From: Actinomycetota bacterium
GTDB lineage: Bacteria; Actinomycetota; Acidimicrobiia; Acidimicrobiales; Ilumatobacteraceae
DNA: 49,147 nucleotides
Assembly (NCBI GenBank): GCA_016213625.1
Contig: JACQZZ010000057.1
Coordinates: forward strand, 1-49,147
Reading direction: 5' to 3'
In this document: piece by piece, positions 1 to 8,211 of the stretch
Position numbering within the stretch: the stretch's first letter is position 1
Layout of the letters: each line of letters begins with the position of its first letter
Position numbers and translations under genes: made by a program
The notes under the pieces: generated by a model
Seen by the model: only the letters and a program-made list of their open reading frames with translations
Databases searched by the model: none
What the model was told of the DNA's origin: nothing

Positions 1-549
1 GGCGCCCGCCTGCGGACCGGTGGGCACCACCGTCATGCCCAGTTCCTTGCGCAGGTCGGCGAACCACTGGAACAACTCGGGCGGTTCCAGCGCCTCGACC
101 ACCACGGTGAGCCGGTAGCCCTGGTCGGTCATCCACCGGCCGGCCCATTCCCACCCGCCCAGGTGTGGCAGGGCGAAGATGCAGCCGTTGCCCAGTTCGA
201 GGGCGTCGGTGATGTGGTGGAACCCGTCGACGCTGAACGCCCGATCCACCGTGCGCTTGCTGAGCGACGGCAGGCGGAAGCTCTCGACGTAGTAGCGGGC
301 GTAGCTGTCGAATGCCTGCTGCACTGCCACGCGCACGGACGCACCGCGCAGGTTCGGGTTCACTCGACGGATGTGCCGCTCGATCATCTCGCGCCGTTCG
401 GCGTTGGCGAAGCTCGCGCCGAAGCCCAACGACGTGGCCGCCATCGCCGCCACCGGGCCGGGCATCAAGCGCGCCGCGAGCGAGCCCATGCGGTATGCAC
501 TGACCGTCGCTGCGTCGGTGGCCCGGTCGCGTGCGGAGCGCTCAGTCAC
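1..549 (-). CDS. Phosphatidylinositol mannoside acyltransferase (PatA/HtrB-like), 3' end outside window
   Basis: The first 183 codons are visible; the C-terminus runs off the window edge. The protein belongs to the lysophospholipid/lauroyl acyltransferase family, whose actinobacterial members move an acyl chain from acyl-CoA onto the mannose of PIM at the inner face of the membrane. The catalytic H-x4-E motif is seen as HLGGWE at about residues 129-134, after an N-terminal hydrophobic stretch near residues 22-45. The GTG start at 549 overlaps the pgsA stop by 8 bases, so the two are translationally coupled. That order (pgsA then acyltransferase) matches mycobacteria and supports a PIM role over lipid A. 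The second catalytic Glu lies beyond the window. Confidence 0.85.
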   Translation of the reverse strand, partial: MTERSARDRATDAATVSAYRMGSLAARLMPGPVAAMAATSLGFGASFANAERREMIERHIRRVNPNLRGASVRVAVQQAFDSYARYYVESFRLPSLSKRTVDRAFSVDGFHHITDALELGNGCIFALPHLGGWEWAGRWMTDQGYRLTVVVEALEPPELFQWFADLRKELGMTVVPTGPQAGA

Positions 550-1243
550 GGGGTGAGGTGCGGCTGGCGCGCGCGATGCGGGTGTGACGCCGCTCGGTGC
601 GCACCACTCGCCGGGTCTGCCGGCGGCTGCGGCGCATTTCGATCTTGGCTGCCGTGACCGGCGCGACCGCTGCCTGCTTCCACACCTTGACGAATCGCTG
701 CACGGCCGTGACGGCGGTGAGCGCCAACATGATCCACAGGATGGGGATGAGCAGCACGGGGAAGAGCAGGCCCAGGCACAGGGCGATGATGCGCTCGGCG
801 CGCTCCATCAGGCCACCCTTGGCGTCGAGGCCCAGCGACTCGGCCTTGGCCCGCATGTAGCTGATGACGGAGCTGAGCGCCATCACGGCGAACGGCAACA
901 CGGCCAGGTGCGGGTCCTCGGTGCTGGCGAAATGCCAGGCCACGCCACCGAACAGCAACGCGTCGGCGAAGCGGTCGATGGTGGAGTCGAAGAACGCACC
1001 ACGCTGACTGCTGGTGTTCGACGCCTTGGCGAGCGCACCGTCGAGCAGGTCGGGCAGTGCCGCGAGGATGACGAGCAGCAGGCCCAGTCGCAGGTAGCCC
1101 ATGCCGATGGCCACCGCCGCACCCATTGCCACCACCAGACCCATCACCGTGAGGTGGTCGGGGGTGAGACCGGTTCGACGCAGCCCGTTGCCCAGCGGCT
1201 TCACGGCCTTGTCGACCGGAGTGCGGAACTTGCCGTCGAACAT
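542..1243 (-). CDS. pgsA: CDP-alcohol phosphatidyltransferase, phosphatidylinositol phosphate synthase-like (PgsA)
   Basis: Integral membrane enzyme of 233 residues that transfers a phosphatidyl group from CDP-diacylglycerol to an alcohol. In actinobacteria with PIMs the acceptor is inositol phosphate. The CDP-alcohol motif reads D-L-L-DG-A-L-AK, then G-A-F-F-D-S-T-I-D. Lys replaces the usual Arg of DGxxAR. Several hydrophobic segments flank it and the C-terminus is Arg-rich. The start at 1243 (MFDGKFR) was chosen over an upstream ATG at 1300 because TAGCCT lies 8 bases before it and the longer form would overlap the divergent gene. The role is inferred from the coupled PatA-like gene; phosphatidylglycerol synthesis is the alternative. 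Confidence 0.85.
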   Translation of the reverse strand: MFDGKFRTPVDKAVKPLGNGLRRTGLTPDHLTVMGLVVAMGAAVAIGMGYLRLGLLLVILAALPDLLDGALAKASNTSSQRGAFFDSTIDRFADALLFGGVAWHFASTEDPHLAVLPFAVMALSSVISYMRAKAESLGLDAKGGLMERAERIIALCLGLLFPVLLIPILWIMLALTAVTAVQRFVKVWKQAAVAPVTAAKIEMRRSRRQTRRVVRTERRHTRIARASRTSPRD

Positions 1244-1284
1244 CGGACACCAGGCTACCCCGGCACCAATGGCAACATGGTCGC
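1244..1284. promoter_or_regulatory. Divergent promoter region, pgsA / small ORF
   Basis: Only 41 bases separate the two divergent starts. On the minus strand TAGCCT (1252-1257) stands 8 bases before the pgsA ATG, the spacing expected of a leaderless transcript. On the plus strand the -10 is less clear; CAACAT-like bases sit 6 before the ATG at 1285. Confidence 0.45.
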
Positions 1285-1587
1285 ATGAGCAGTTCCTCAC
1301 CCGACGACCTCGCGATCGCCTTCCGTTCGGTGAACCGCCGACTCCGCGAGGCCACCGGCGACAGCCACCCAGAGGTCACCGCCGCGGCCCACGCCGAACT
1401 CCGCGGTCTCCTGGAACAGGCAGGACGATTGCTCGGCACCGCGGGCGACCCGACGGCGATCGCCGATGCGATCAGCGCGACCCGACCCGATCACTGGGAC
1501 ACGGCGGTCCTCGACGAACTGCGCCGCATCGCTCTGGAGACCGGCCGCCTGCTGCGTCACATCGCGACGCTGGCGGGCAGCGACTGA
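1285..1587 (+). CDS. Hypothetical protein, 100 aa, all-helical
   Basis: Small soluble protein that I do not recognise. The composition is rich in Ala, Arg, Leu and Glu with no Cys and no membrane segment, and heptad-like spacing suggests two or three amphipathic helices (about residues 5-50 and 65-96). It is divergent from pgsA and ends one base before the stop of the convergent membrane protein, so it fills the gap exactly. That tight fit and an acceptable codon pattern are the grounds for calling it real. Confidence 0.6.
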   Translation: MSSSSPDDLAIAFRSVNRRLREATGDSHPEVTAAAHAELRGLLEQAGRLLGTAGDPTAIADAISATRPDHWDTAVLDELRRIALETGRLLRHIATLAGSD

Positions 1588-1588
1588 C

Positions 1589-2092
1589 TCAGATGTCCCA
1601 TTCCTCGATGGGGTTCTCCTGCACCAGGTGCTCCTTGACGCTGCCGTCGATGGCGTCCACCAACACCAGGCCACGGCGGCGAGGCGGATCCTCCGCGGAG
1701 TAGACCAGCACACGCCACGTGGGACGGCTGCGCAGCCCGCGCCACACCTGCTGTGCCGAGGCATGCCCCACGGGGAATCCCACGGCACCCTGTGCCGACA
1801 CGAGCGCCTGACGCTCGTCGACCTTCATCCGCCAGCCGGACGTGAACGAGAACACGGCGACCAGACCCAGCAGGATGGCTGCCCACAGGTACCCGTCGTT
1901 CACGAGCGGCGACGAATCGCGCTGCCACAGCCACAGCAGCAACACCGTGAGCGCGACGAGCATGTACAGGATGGCGGGCTTGCGCCGACGGCTGTTGTCG
2001 GGGAACTCGTACGGCCCGGCGGCCCCGGCCACGTCGAGATCGTGTGGCAGTTCGTCGCGGACTTCGTCGTCGGGGAGGGGCGCTTCGCTCAT
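1589..2092 (-). CDS. Hypothetical membrane protein with two TM helices
   Basis: The protein has 167 residues. An acidic cytoplasmic-looking N-terminus (about 1-35) is followed by two hydrophobic helices near residues 40-55 and 68-84. A C-terminal soluble domain of about 80 residues contains an R-x3-V-L-V-Y-S-A-E-D strand and ends in EEWDI. No catalytic motif is visible and I do not recognise the family. The revcomp upstream carries TAGCCT 10 bases before the ATG. It is divergent from the dienelactone hydrolase with 49 bases between starts. Confidence 0.7.
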   Translation of the reverse strand: MSEAPLPDDEVRDELPHDLDVAGAAGPYEFPDNSRRRKPAILYMLVALTVLLLWLWQRDSSPLVNDGYLWAAILLGLVAVFSFTSGWRMKVDERQALVSAQGAVGFPVGHASAQQVWRGLRSRPTWRVLVYSAEDPPRRRGLVLVDAIDGSVKEHLVQENPIEEWDI

Positions 2093-2141
2093 GGCACCGA
2101 CAAGGCTACGGCCACGGGTGGCGGTGTGTCACGATGACCGC

Positions 2142-2846
2142 ATGACGACGTTGCGAACCGATCGGGTGCAGTGCGGCGATGCCGGTGCGATGGACATGCA
2201 CCTCTGGGTGCCCGACTCGGCTCCCACGGCCGCTGTGCTGCTCATCCAGGAGATCTTCGGTGTGGGTCCGTACATCCGCGCGGTCGCCGAGCGCCTGGCG
2301 GACGCCGGGTATCTGGTTGGTGCGCCCGACGTGTTCTGGCGCTTCGCTCCCAACTGGGAGGCCGGCCACGACGAGCAGGGCCTCACCGGCAGCCTGGAGA
2401 AGGTGCAGCAACTCGACTTCCCGCAGGCCGTCGGCGACTGCTGTGCCGCGCTCGCCCACCTTGGCACGCAACCGGGCATCGAGAAGGCACCGGCCGTCCT
2501 CGGGTACTGCCTGGGCGGCACACTGGCCTGGGCAGTGGCCGCCAACGCCTCGCCCAGCGTGTGCGTCAGCTACTACGGATCTGGCGTGCCGTCGATGCTC
2601 GGCATGATCGATCAGGTCGCCTGCCCCACGCTCTTCCACTTCGGCAACGCCGACGCCTACATCCCCAACGACGGCGTCGACGCGGTGGGCGCCGCCATCG
2701 CGGGCCGCGAGGGGTTCGTGCTCAACGTCGAGAACGCCGGCCACGCGTTCGACAATCACGAGGCCGAGATGTTCTGGAACGAGTCGGCCGCCAAGGCCGC
2801 ATGGGCCAAGACGATGGCGTTCCTGGGTCTGTACCTGCCCGCCTGA
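2142..2846 (+). CDS. Dienelactone hydrolase family protein
   Basis: Cytosolic alpha/beta hydrolase of 234 residues. The family opens the lactone ring of dienelactone to maleylacetate or acts on related esters. The full Cys-Asp-His triad is present with almost the textbook numbering: Cys123 in GYCLGG, Asp171 in FGNADAY, His201 in NAGHAF, plus the conserved Glu37 in QEIFG. The start at 2142 (MTTLRTD) fits the family length; the open frame extends upstream across the divergent gene's promoter. No aromatic ring-cleavage genes lie nearby, so the true substrate is unknown. The last 23 bases recur near 3531. Confidence 0.9.
   Translation: MTTLRTDRVQCGDAGAMDMHLWVPDSAPTAAVLLIQEIFGVGPYIRAVAERLADAGYLVGAPDVFWRFAPNWEAGHDEQGLTGSLEKVQQLDFPQAVGDCCAALAHLGTQPGIEKAPAVLGYCLGGTLAWAVAANASPSVCVSYYGSGVPSMLGMIDQVACPTLFHFGNADAYIPNDGVDAVGAAIAGREGFVLNVENAGHAFDNHEAEMFWNESAAKAAWAKTMAFLGLYLPA
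2824..2846 (+). repeat. Direct repeat copy 1 (3' end of dienelactone hydrolase gene)
   Basis: This 23-base stretch encodes the last residues GLYLPA and the stop. It matches 3531-3553 at 21 of 23 positions in the same orientation. The identity ends abruptly on both sides. Confidence 0.7.
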
Positions 2847-2924
2847 TCGCATCCGGACGGCATCCGTGGCGACGAACGCCCAGACCAAGCCCTGATCCTG
2901 CCTGCGGGTCGTGCTCCGCATCGT

Positions 2925-2942
2925 GTCTGTGAATTCACAGAC
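2925..2942. promoter_or_regulatory. Perfect 18-base palindrome GTCTGTGAATTCACAGAC, copy 1
   Basis: Perfect two-fold symmetry centred on GAATTC. It resembles a dimeric repressor site, but it sits between the 3' ends of two convergent genes, not at a promoter. The half-site spacing is too short for a CRP-type TGTGA-N6-TCACA box. Confidence 0.6.
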
Positions 2943-2955
2943 GCAGACGTCCTCC

Positions 2956-2971
2956 TCTGTGAATTCACAGA
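2956..2971. promoter_or_regulatory. Perfect 16-base palindrome TCTGTGAATTCACAGA, copy 2
   Basis: Same core as the copy at 2925-2942, with centres 30 bases apart (about three helical turns). The rest of the 203-base gap from 2847 to 3049 shows nothing recognisable: no RNA gene and no credible small ORF. Confidence 0.6.
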
Positions 2972-3049
2972 CCACTTCTTCGGCGTGGCGCGAGCACCGT
3001 GCCAGGCGACCAACTCAGACATGCCGCGGATCGTCGTCCTGGGCCACGC

Positions 3050-3475
3050 TCACCGTGCAGGTCGAGGCGGACGGTGCTGGGTCGTCAGCGTCGAAGCGTC
3101 CGGCCACCCGCCTTCGATGTAGCTCTCCAGCCGGGCTCGATGCGGTGAGTAGAGATGGTCGGGAAGTTGGTCGAGGGCGAACCACTCGACCGCATCAGTT
3201 TCGGCCATGCACGGCCGAGGGGTGCCGACGGCGCTGCACAGGAAGTCGAAGATGATCTCGTTCACCTCGGGCTGCCACGCGACGCCCAACAACCGCACGA
3301 CCGTCGCGACGAGGCCCGCCTCCTCAGAGGTTTCGCGGATCGCCGCATCCCAGGGTGACTCTCCTGGCTCGACAGCACCACCCGGAAACACCCAGAGGTC
3401 GGCGTCCATGCGGTGTGTGAGGAGCACCGCAGAGTCGCGAACGATCACCGCGTCTGCGCCAAGGCCAACCGTCAT
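3050..3475 (-). CDS. NUDIX hydrolase
   Basis: Soluble 141-residue protein with a complete Nudix box, G-x5-E-x7-R-E-x2-E-E-x-G-L (about residues 32-54), which binds Mg2+ and cleaves nucleoside-diphosphate-linked substrates. The sequence just before the box, LWVFPGGAVEPGE, is typical. The substrate cannot be read from the motif. It lies 79 bases downstream of ruvB on the same strand. The gap between them contains a repeat of the dienelactone hydrolase gene end, so the neighbourhood may be secondary. Confidence 0.88.
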   Translation of the reverse strand: MTVGLGADAVIVRDSAVLLTHRMDADLWVFPGGAVEPGESPWDAAIRETSEEAGLVATVVRLLGVAWQPEVNEIIFDFLCSAVGTPRPCMAETDAVEWFALDQLPDHLYSPHRARLESYIEGGWPDASTLTTQHRPPRPAR

Positions 3476-3530
3476 GGAGCGTTCCTATCAGCTCCAGCAT
3501 CCGCCTCCCCTCGAGGATTCCGCCCCCGCT

Positions 3531-3553
3531 TGGGCCTGTACCTGCCGGCCTGA
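3531..3553 (+). repeat. Direct repeat copy 2
   Basis: This is noncoding here. It matches 21 of 23 bases of 2824-2846 and still reads GLYLPA-stop in one frame. Together the copies bracket about 680 bases that hold the two palindromes and the Nudix gene. Confidence 0.65.
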
Positions 3554-3554
3554 G

Positions 3555-4583
3555 TCAGTCGAACAGGCCGGGCGACCGATCGGGCGCTGGTGGGTTCATG
3601 CCGATGTGTTCGTACGCCACGGGCATGGCCACGCGCCCACGTGGCGTGCGCGCGATCATGCCCTGCTGGATGAGGAACGGCTCGTACATGTCTTCCACCG
3701 TCTCGGGTTGCTCGCCCACGCTGATGGCGAGCGTGCTGAGGCCCACCGGGCCACCGGCGAACTGCTTGCAGATGGCGGACAGGATCGCGCGGTCGACCTT
3801 GTCGAGGCCGCGTTCGTCGACCCCGAACACGCGCAGGCCTTCGCGAGCCGTGGCTTCGGTGACCGTGCCGTCGCCGCGCACCTCGGCGAAGTCGCGCACG
3901 CGACGCAACAGGCGGTTGGCGATGCGCGGCGTACCGCGTGAGCGACGGGCGATCTCCCACGCTCCCTCGCCGGAGATCTGCACCTTCAGGATGCCGGCGG
4001 CGCGACGCACGATGGACTCGAGTTCGTCGTCGGCGTAGTAGTCGAGACGGGCGACGAGACCGAACCGGTCGCGCAGCGGACCGGTGATCATGCCCGTGCG
4101 GGTTGTGGCGCCGACGAGCGTGAATCGTGGGAGCGGAAGCCGGATGCTCGACGCCGCGGGGCCCTTGCCGACCACGATGTCGAGCTGGAAGTCCTCCATC
4201 GCGGGATACAGGATCTCTTCGACGGCACGCGACAGTCGGTGGATCTCGTCGATGAACAGCACATCGCCGTCCTCGAGCTTGGTGAGGATGGCAGCGAGGT
4301 CGCCGGCACGCTCGAGCGCCGGACCGGACGTGATGTGCAGGTGCACACCCATCTCGACGGCGACGATGCCCGCCATGCTGGTCTTGCCCAGGCCGGGCGG
4401 GCCGGCGAGCAGCAGGTGATCGGCCGCCTGGCCGCGCATCTTCGCTGCCTCGAGCACGATGCTCAGGTGTTCCTTCAGCTCGCGTTGGCCGACGAACTCG
4501 CTGAGCCGCTTGGGACGCAGCCCGACTTCGTCGGCCTCCTCGTGCTCGGTGACGGGCGCAGGGTCGAGGAATTCGTCACGCAC
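3555..4583 (-). CDS. ruvB: Holliday junction branch migration helicase RuvB
   Basis: Hexameric AAA+ motor that drives branch migration with RuvA. The protein has 342 residues, the family's usual length. Walker A is GPPGLGKT at 61-68, Walker B is DEIH at 112-115, sensor 1 is GATTRTG near 158-164, and the LRDRFG arginine-finger region lies near 170-175. The C-terminal winged helix follows (about 270-335, with ARTPRGR). The ATG at 4583 overlaps the ruvA stop by 8 bases, giving a coupled ruvC-ruvA-ruvB operon. Confidence 0.97.
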   Translation of the reverse strand: MRDEFLDPAPVTEHEEADEVGLRPKRLSEFVGQRELKEHLSIVLEAAKMRGQAADHLLLAGPPGLGKTSMAGIVAVEMGVHLHITSGPALERAGDLAAILTKLEDGDVLFIDEIHRLSRAVEEILYPAMEDFQLDIVVGKGPAASSIRLPLPRFTLVGATTRTGMITGPLRDRFGLVARLDYYADDELESIVRRAAGILKVQISGEGAWEIARRSRGTPRIANRLLRRVRDFAEVRGDGTVTEATAREGLRVFGVDERGLDKVDRAILSAICKQFAGGPVGLSTLAISVGEQPETVEDMYEPFLIQQGMIARTPRGRVAMPVAYEHIGMNPPAPDRSPGLFD

Positions 4584-5169
4584 GCTTGACTCCCAGCAGC
4601 TTCAGTGCATCGCGCAGCAACGTGGCCGCGTCGGCGTTGGCCGGCAGCTCGCGGAGTGCGTCGCGGATCTCCTCCGGTGCGTAGCCCAGACCGGCCAGCG
4701 CCTCGCGCACGTCGCCCACCACGGTGGAGCCGTTGCCACCGCCCACCGGCAGCGGGTCCAGCATCGGCAGGTTCAGACGATTGCGGAGTTCGACCAACAG
4801 CCGCTCGGCGGTCTTCTTGCCCACCCCGGGAACCAGCGTGAGCGCACCGAGATCGCTGGTGGCCACGATGTCGACCAGAGCCGATGGTGAATGCGTGCCC
4901 AGGATGGCGAGCGCCAACGCGGGGCCGATGCCATGGGTGTTGATGAGCACCTGGAACGTGGCGCGCTCGTCGCGCGACAGGAAACCGAACAGGGTCTGCG
5001 CGTCTTCGCGGATGTGGTGGTGCACGTACAGGAAGGCCGGAGAGCCAGGCTCGAGCTCGGCCAGGGTGCGCGGGGTGACCGACACCAGATACCCGACGCC
5101 GCCCACTTCGACCAGCGCGGTGGACTCGTCGGTTCGTTCGAGGATGGTGCCCCGCAGCGAGCCGATCAT
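4576..5169 (-). CDS. ruvA: Holliday junction DNA-binding protein RuvA
   Basis: 197-residue junction-binding protein. Residues 1-62 form the OB fold (MIGSLRG...VGGVGYLV). Two helix-hairpin-helix motifs follow ([13 protein letters not shown] and [13 protein letters not shown]). The C-terminal RuvB-contacting domain (about 150-197, with [12 protein letters not shown]) closes it. The start at 5169 is fixed by the family N-terminus MIGSLRG and overlaps the ruvC stop by 4 bases (ATGA). Confidence 0.97.
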   Translation of the reverse strand: MIGSLRGTILERTDESTALVEVGGVGYLVSVTPRTLAELEPGSPAFLYVHHHIREDAQTLFGFLSRDERATFQVLINTHGIGPALALAILGTHSPSALVDIVATSDLGALTLVPGVGKKTAERLLVELRNRLNLPMLDPLPVGGGNGSTVVGDVREALAGLGYAPEEIRDALRELPANADAATLLRDALKLLGVKRA

Positions 5170-5684
5170 TGGGTGGCCGCCTGCACGCGACGACGCATGG
5201 GCGCGGCCGACAGGTAGCACAGGGCCAGCGCCGCGGCATCGGCGGCGTCGGCGGGCTTGGGCGGAGCGGACAGCCCCAGTCGCGCTTGCACCATGCGTTG
5301 CACCTGCGCTTTGTCGGCGCCACCCCAGCCGGCCACGGTGTCCTTCACCTGGTTCGGGGTGAACTGCATCACGTCGCACCCGGCGGCGGCAGCCTCCGCG
5401 AGCGCCAACCCGCTGGCCTGACCGACGCTCATCGCGGTGCGCACGTTGTTCTGGAAGAAGACCTGTTCGACGGCCACCGCGTGCGGCTGGAACTCCTTCA
5501 GCAACAGCACCAGCTCGCGCTGCAGCTCGGCGAGCCGTTGGGGCAATGGCGACGACGGTGGCGTACGGATGACACCGAGCGCAAGCGGCCGCGTGGACGT
5601 GCCCACCGCGTGCAGCACGGCATAGCCGCAGCGGGTGAGACCGGGGTCGATCCCCAGTACGACGGTTCCTTCACGCACGAACAC
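5166..5684 (-). CDS. ruvC: Crossover junction endodeoxyribonuclease RuvC
   Basis: Holliday junction resolvase of 172 residues. The acidic catalytic residues are visible: Asp in LGIDPGL near the N-terminus, Glu in VAVEQVFF, and the C-terminal D-x2-D pair in ADAADAAAL. The GTG at 5684 was chosen because the minus-strand TACGCT (5692-5697) stands 7 bases upstream, matching the leaderless pattern seen across the window; a second GTG at 5678 is possible. First gene of ruvCAB, divergent from a lipoprotein gene. Confidence 0.95.
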   Translation of the reverse strand: MFVREGTVVLGIDPGLTRCGYAVLHAVGTSTRPLALGVIRTPPSSPLPQRLAELQRELVLLLKEFQPHAVAVEQVFFQNNVRTAMSVGQASGLALAEAAAAGCDVMQFTPNQVKDTVAGWGGADKAQVQRMVQARLGLSAPPKPADAADAAALALCYLSAAPMRRRVQAATQ

Positions 5685-5691
5685 GCATACG

Positions 5692-5697
5692 AGCGTA
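5692..5697 (-). promoter_or_regulatory. Probable -10 element of ruvCAB (TACGCT)
   Basis: TACGCT lies 7 bases before the GTG start of ruvC. A second TACGCT occurs further upstream on the same strand. The short distance implies a transcript that begins at or next to the start codon. Confidence 0.45.
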
Positions 5698-5744
5698 GCG
5701 GATGTGATCCGTCGCGGTGTGGATCGCTGTGGCAGCGTAGGACG

Positions 5745-7772
5745 ATGCGCCGTCGGGTCCTGTCCTCGCTCCTCATCACCGCTGCGATCGTCACCGGCTG
5801 CACCGACTCGTCCGACGACTCCGCGGGATCTGCGGCGCCCAGCACCATCCCCGCCACCAGCACCACCGCTCCGGAGGACGCCGTGCTCGAGGAGTCGCTG
5901 CAGTGCGATCCGCTCGACGAGCGTGCCTGCCTGCTCCCCTGGCCCAACGATGCCTTCACCGTTCCCGACGACGCCACCGCCACCGGACGCCGTCTCGACA
6001 TCCACCCCGACGCGACCCCGCTGAACGCCGACGGGACAGCCATCGACGTGACCGATCAGAACCGGGCCGACGGCTTCTCCCCCGGCTCGGCGATCCTCAC
6101 GCTCGTGCCCGAGCTCGACGTCGAGCGCTCTGGCATCGCCCCGAGCACCGACATCGGCGCGTCGTTGTCGCCCGACGCACCGATCGTCCTGCTCGACACC
6201 ACCACCGGCGAGCGACTCGCGCATTGGGCCGAGCTCGACGCGCCGGCTCCCGAGGGCGACCAGCTCTTGATGATCCATCCTGCGGTCAGCCTTCCCGAAG
6301 GCCATCACGTGGCGGTCGCCCTGCGCGACCTGGTCGCCATCGACGGCTCGCCCATCGAACCCACCACCGCGTTCACGGCCGCTGTCGAAGGCACGCCCGA
6401 GCCGCTCGAACGCGCCCGCCACTTCCGCGAACTGCTCGCGGTGTTGCAGACCGACGGCATCGAGGCCGACACGCTGTTCCTGGCCTGGGACTTCACCGTG
6501 GCGAGCGCCGAGAGCCTCAGCGGCCGTGCGTTGCGCATGCGCGAGCTCGCCTACGCCACGCTCGGCGACGGTGCACCGCCGTTCACCGTCACCAGCCAGA
6601 CCGACAGCGGCAACATCCGCACCATCGAGGGCACGTTCGACGTCCCGAACTTCCTCAGCGGCACCGGCGCACCTGGCAGCAACCTGTTGCTCGATGCGAC
6701 CGGCCTGCCCGTGCAGAACACTGACGAGCCGGCCTTCCACGCGCCCTTCACCTGCCTGATGCCGTTGACGGCCGCCGCCGACCATCCGACGATCGTCTTC
6801 GGTCACGGGCTGCTCGGAACCCGCTCACAGGTGAACGGGCTGTCGTTCGCGCCCGAGGCCAACCTGGCGGGCGTGTGCGGTACCGACGAGATCGGGATGA
6901 GTACCGAGGACCTTCCCACACTCGCGACGATCCTCGCCGACCTTTCCGGCTTCTCGCAGCAGGCCGACCGGATGGTGCAGGGTCTGCTCAACCAGCAACT
7001 CCTCGGTCGCCTGCTCAACTCATCCGACGGCTTCGCGTCGTCGCCGGCCTTTCAGGACTCCGCCGGCGCCCCGCTGCTCGCGGTGGGCAACACGACGTTC
7101 GTCGGCAACAGCCAGGGTGGTGTGCTGGGCGGAGCGATGAGCGCGTTGAGCAGCGAGTGGAGTCGCGTGGTGCTCGGCGTGCCCGGCATCGACTACTCGC
7201 TGTTGCTCCCCCGCAGCAGCGATTGGCCCGAGTTCCAGACGATCTTCGACGTCGCCTACACCGATCCTGTCGATCGCGTGATCGCCCTGCAGCTCATCCA
7301 GCTGCTGTGGGATCGTGGCGAGAACGACGGCTACGCCCAGCATCTCGTCAGCGATCCGTACCCGGGCATCGAACCCAAGCAGGTCCTGATGGTGCAGGCG
7401 TTCGGCGACCACCAGGTGGCCAACGTGAGCACCGAGGTCTTGGCACGCACCCTCGGGGCCGCCGTCCACGAGCCGTCACTCGCCGATGGTCGCAGCGCGG
7501 ATACGGACCCGCAGTGGGGCATCGACGCGTTCGATCCCGCCGACCCGAGCGACGCCATCCTGGTGGTGTGGGACTTCGGCACCCCGGCGCCGCCCACGGT
7601 GAACCTGCCGCCCACCGAGCCCGAGTACGGGCAGGACCCTCACGGGGCCGGCTCGGACGAGCCACGCGTGTTGCAGCAGGCGTTCACGTTCCTGCTGACC
7701 GGCGAGTTCGACACCACGTTGTGCGGCGCCGCCCTGCCCTGCGTCAGCGATGTCCTCAGTGCGGGAGGGTGA
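5745..7772 (+). CDS. Large secreted lipoprotein, predicted alpha/beta hydrolase
   Basis: 675-residue exported protein. The N-terminus is a lipoprotein signal peptide (MRRRV, hydrophobic run, lipobox VTGC with Cys19), then a Ser/Thr/Pro-rich linker to about residue 45. The middle region (45-340) carries strands typical of a beta-sandwich. A hydrolase-like part begins near 345 (HPTIVFGHGLLG), with a nucleophile elbow G-N-S-Q-G-G at about residue 455 and a possible acid at FGDHQ near residue 553. Four or more Cys suggest disulfides. An esterase or lipase outside the membrane is likely; the substrate is unknown. Its 3' end overlaps the convergent peroxiredoxin by 17 bases. Confidence 0.78.
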   Translation: MRRRVLSSLLITAAIVTGCTDSSDDSAGSAAPSTIPATSTTAPEDAVLEESLQCDPLDERACLLPWPNDAFTVPDDATATGRRLDIHPDATPLNADGTAIDVTDQNRADGFSPGSAILTLVPELDVERSGIAPSTDIGASLSPDAPIVLLDTTTGERLAHWAELDAPAPEGDQLLMIHPAVSLPEGHHVAVALRDLVAIDGSPIEPTTAFTAAVEGTPEPLERARHFRELLAVLQTDGIEADTLFLAWDFTVASAESLSGRALRMRELAYATLGDGAPPFTVTSQTDSGNIRTIEGTFDVPNFLSGTGAPGSNLLLDATGLPVQNTDEPAFHAPFTCLMPLTAAADHPTIVFGHGLLGTRSQVNGLSFAPEANLAGVCGTDEIGMSTEDLPTLATILADLSGFSQQADRMVQGLLNQQLLGRLLNSSDGFASSPAFQDSAGAPLLAVGNTTFVGNSQGGVLGGAMSALSSEWSRVVLGVPGIDYSLLLPRSSDWPEFQTIFDVAYTDPVDRVIALQLIQLLWDRGENDGYAQHLVSDPYPGIEPKQVLMVQAFGDHQVANVSTEVLARTLGAAVHEPSLADGRSADTDPQWGIDAFDPADPSDAILVVWDFGTPAPPTVNLPPTEPEYGQDPHGAGSDEPRVLQQAFTFLLTGEFDTTLCGAALPCVSDVLSAGG

Positions 7773-8211
7773 GCAGCACGTCGATGAGTTCGCCCACGGG
7801 GCGGAACGTGAGTCCGGCGATGGCGCGATGCGCATACCGGATGACGCCGTGCGAGTCGATGATGAACACGCTGCGCCGCGGGAAGCCGATGGGGCCCAAC
7901 GTGCCGTAGGCCGCGGCGACCGTCTTGTCGGTGTCGGCGAGCAGCGGGAACTTGAACCCGTGCTTCCCGGCGAACTTCTCGTGGCTGTCGATGTTCTGCG
8001 CCGAGATGGCCAGCACCTGGGCGTCGAGTGCGTCGAACTGGGCCAGGTCGTCGTTGTAGCTGTTGAGCTGCTTCGTGCACACCGGCGTGTCGTCACCAGG
8101 GTAGAACACCAGCACCACGGGGCGGCCGAGGAACTCCGACAGCGACACCGGGTTGCCCCCGGTGGACGGCAACGTGAACGACGGCGCCTGGTCGCCGACG
8201 CCGACGCTCAC
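7756..8211 (-). CDS. Peroxiredoxin, AhpC/TSA-BCP type, 1-Cys
   Basis: Cytosolic thiol peroxidase of 151 residues. The thioredoxin-fold core and peroxidatic Cys45 in DTPVCTKQ are clear (P-x3-T-x2-C context with FYPGDDT). No other Cys occurs, so there is no internal resolving residue; an external thiol must reduce it. BCP proteins normally read TPGCT; Val replaces Gly here. The ATG overlaps the yebC stop by 4 bases, so it is the second gene of that unit, and its end overlaps the convergent lipoprotein gene. Confidence 0.9.
   Translation of the reverse strand: MSVGVGDQAPSFTLPSTGGNPVSLSEFLGRPVVLVFYPGDDTPVCTKQLNSYNDDLAQFDALDAQVLAISAQNIDSHEKFAGKHGFKFPLLADTDKTVAAAYGTLGPIGFPRRSVFIIDSHGVIRYAHRAIAGLTFRPVGELIDVLLTLPH

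Noticed and set aside
2925..2971. CRP/FNR-type TGTGA...TCACA sites
   Set aside because: The half-sites are 2 bases apart, not 6, and lie between gene ends, so a CRP box does not fit.
5166..6806. Long minus-strand open frame extending ruvC upstream across the lipoprotein gene, and similar long frames opposite leuS, pimA and the helicase
   Set aside because: These are high-GC shadow frames with Arg/His/Gly-rich translation and no recognisable domains. Each lies opposite a gene with clear motifs.
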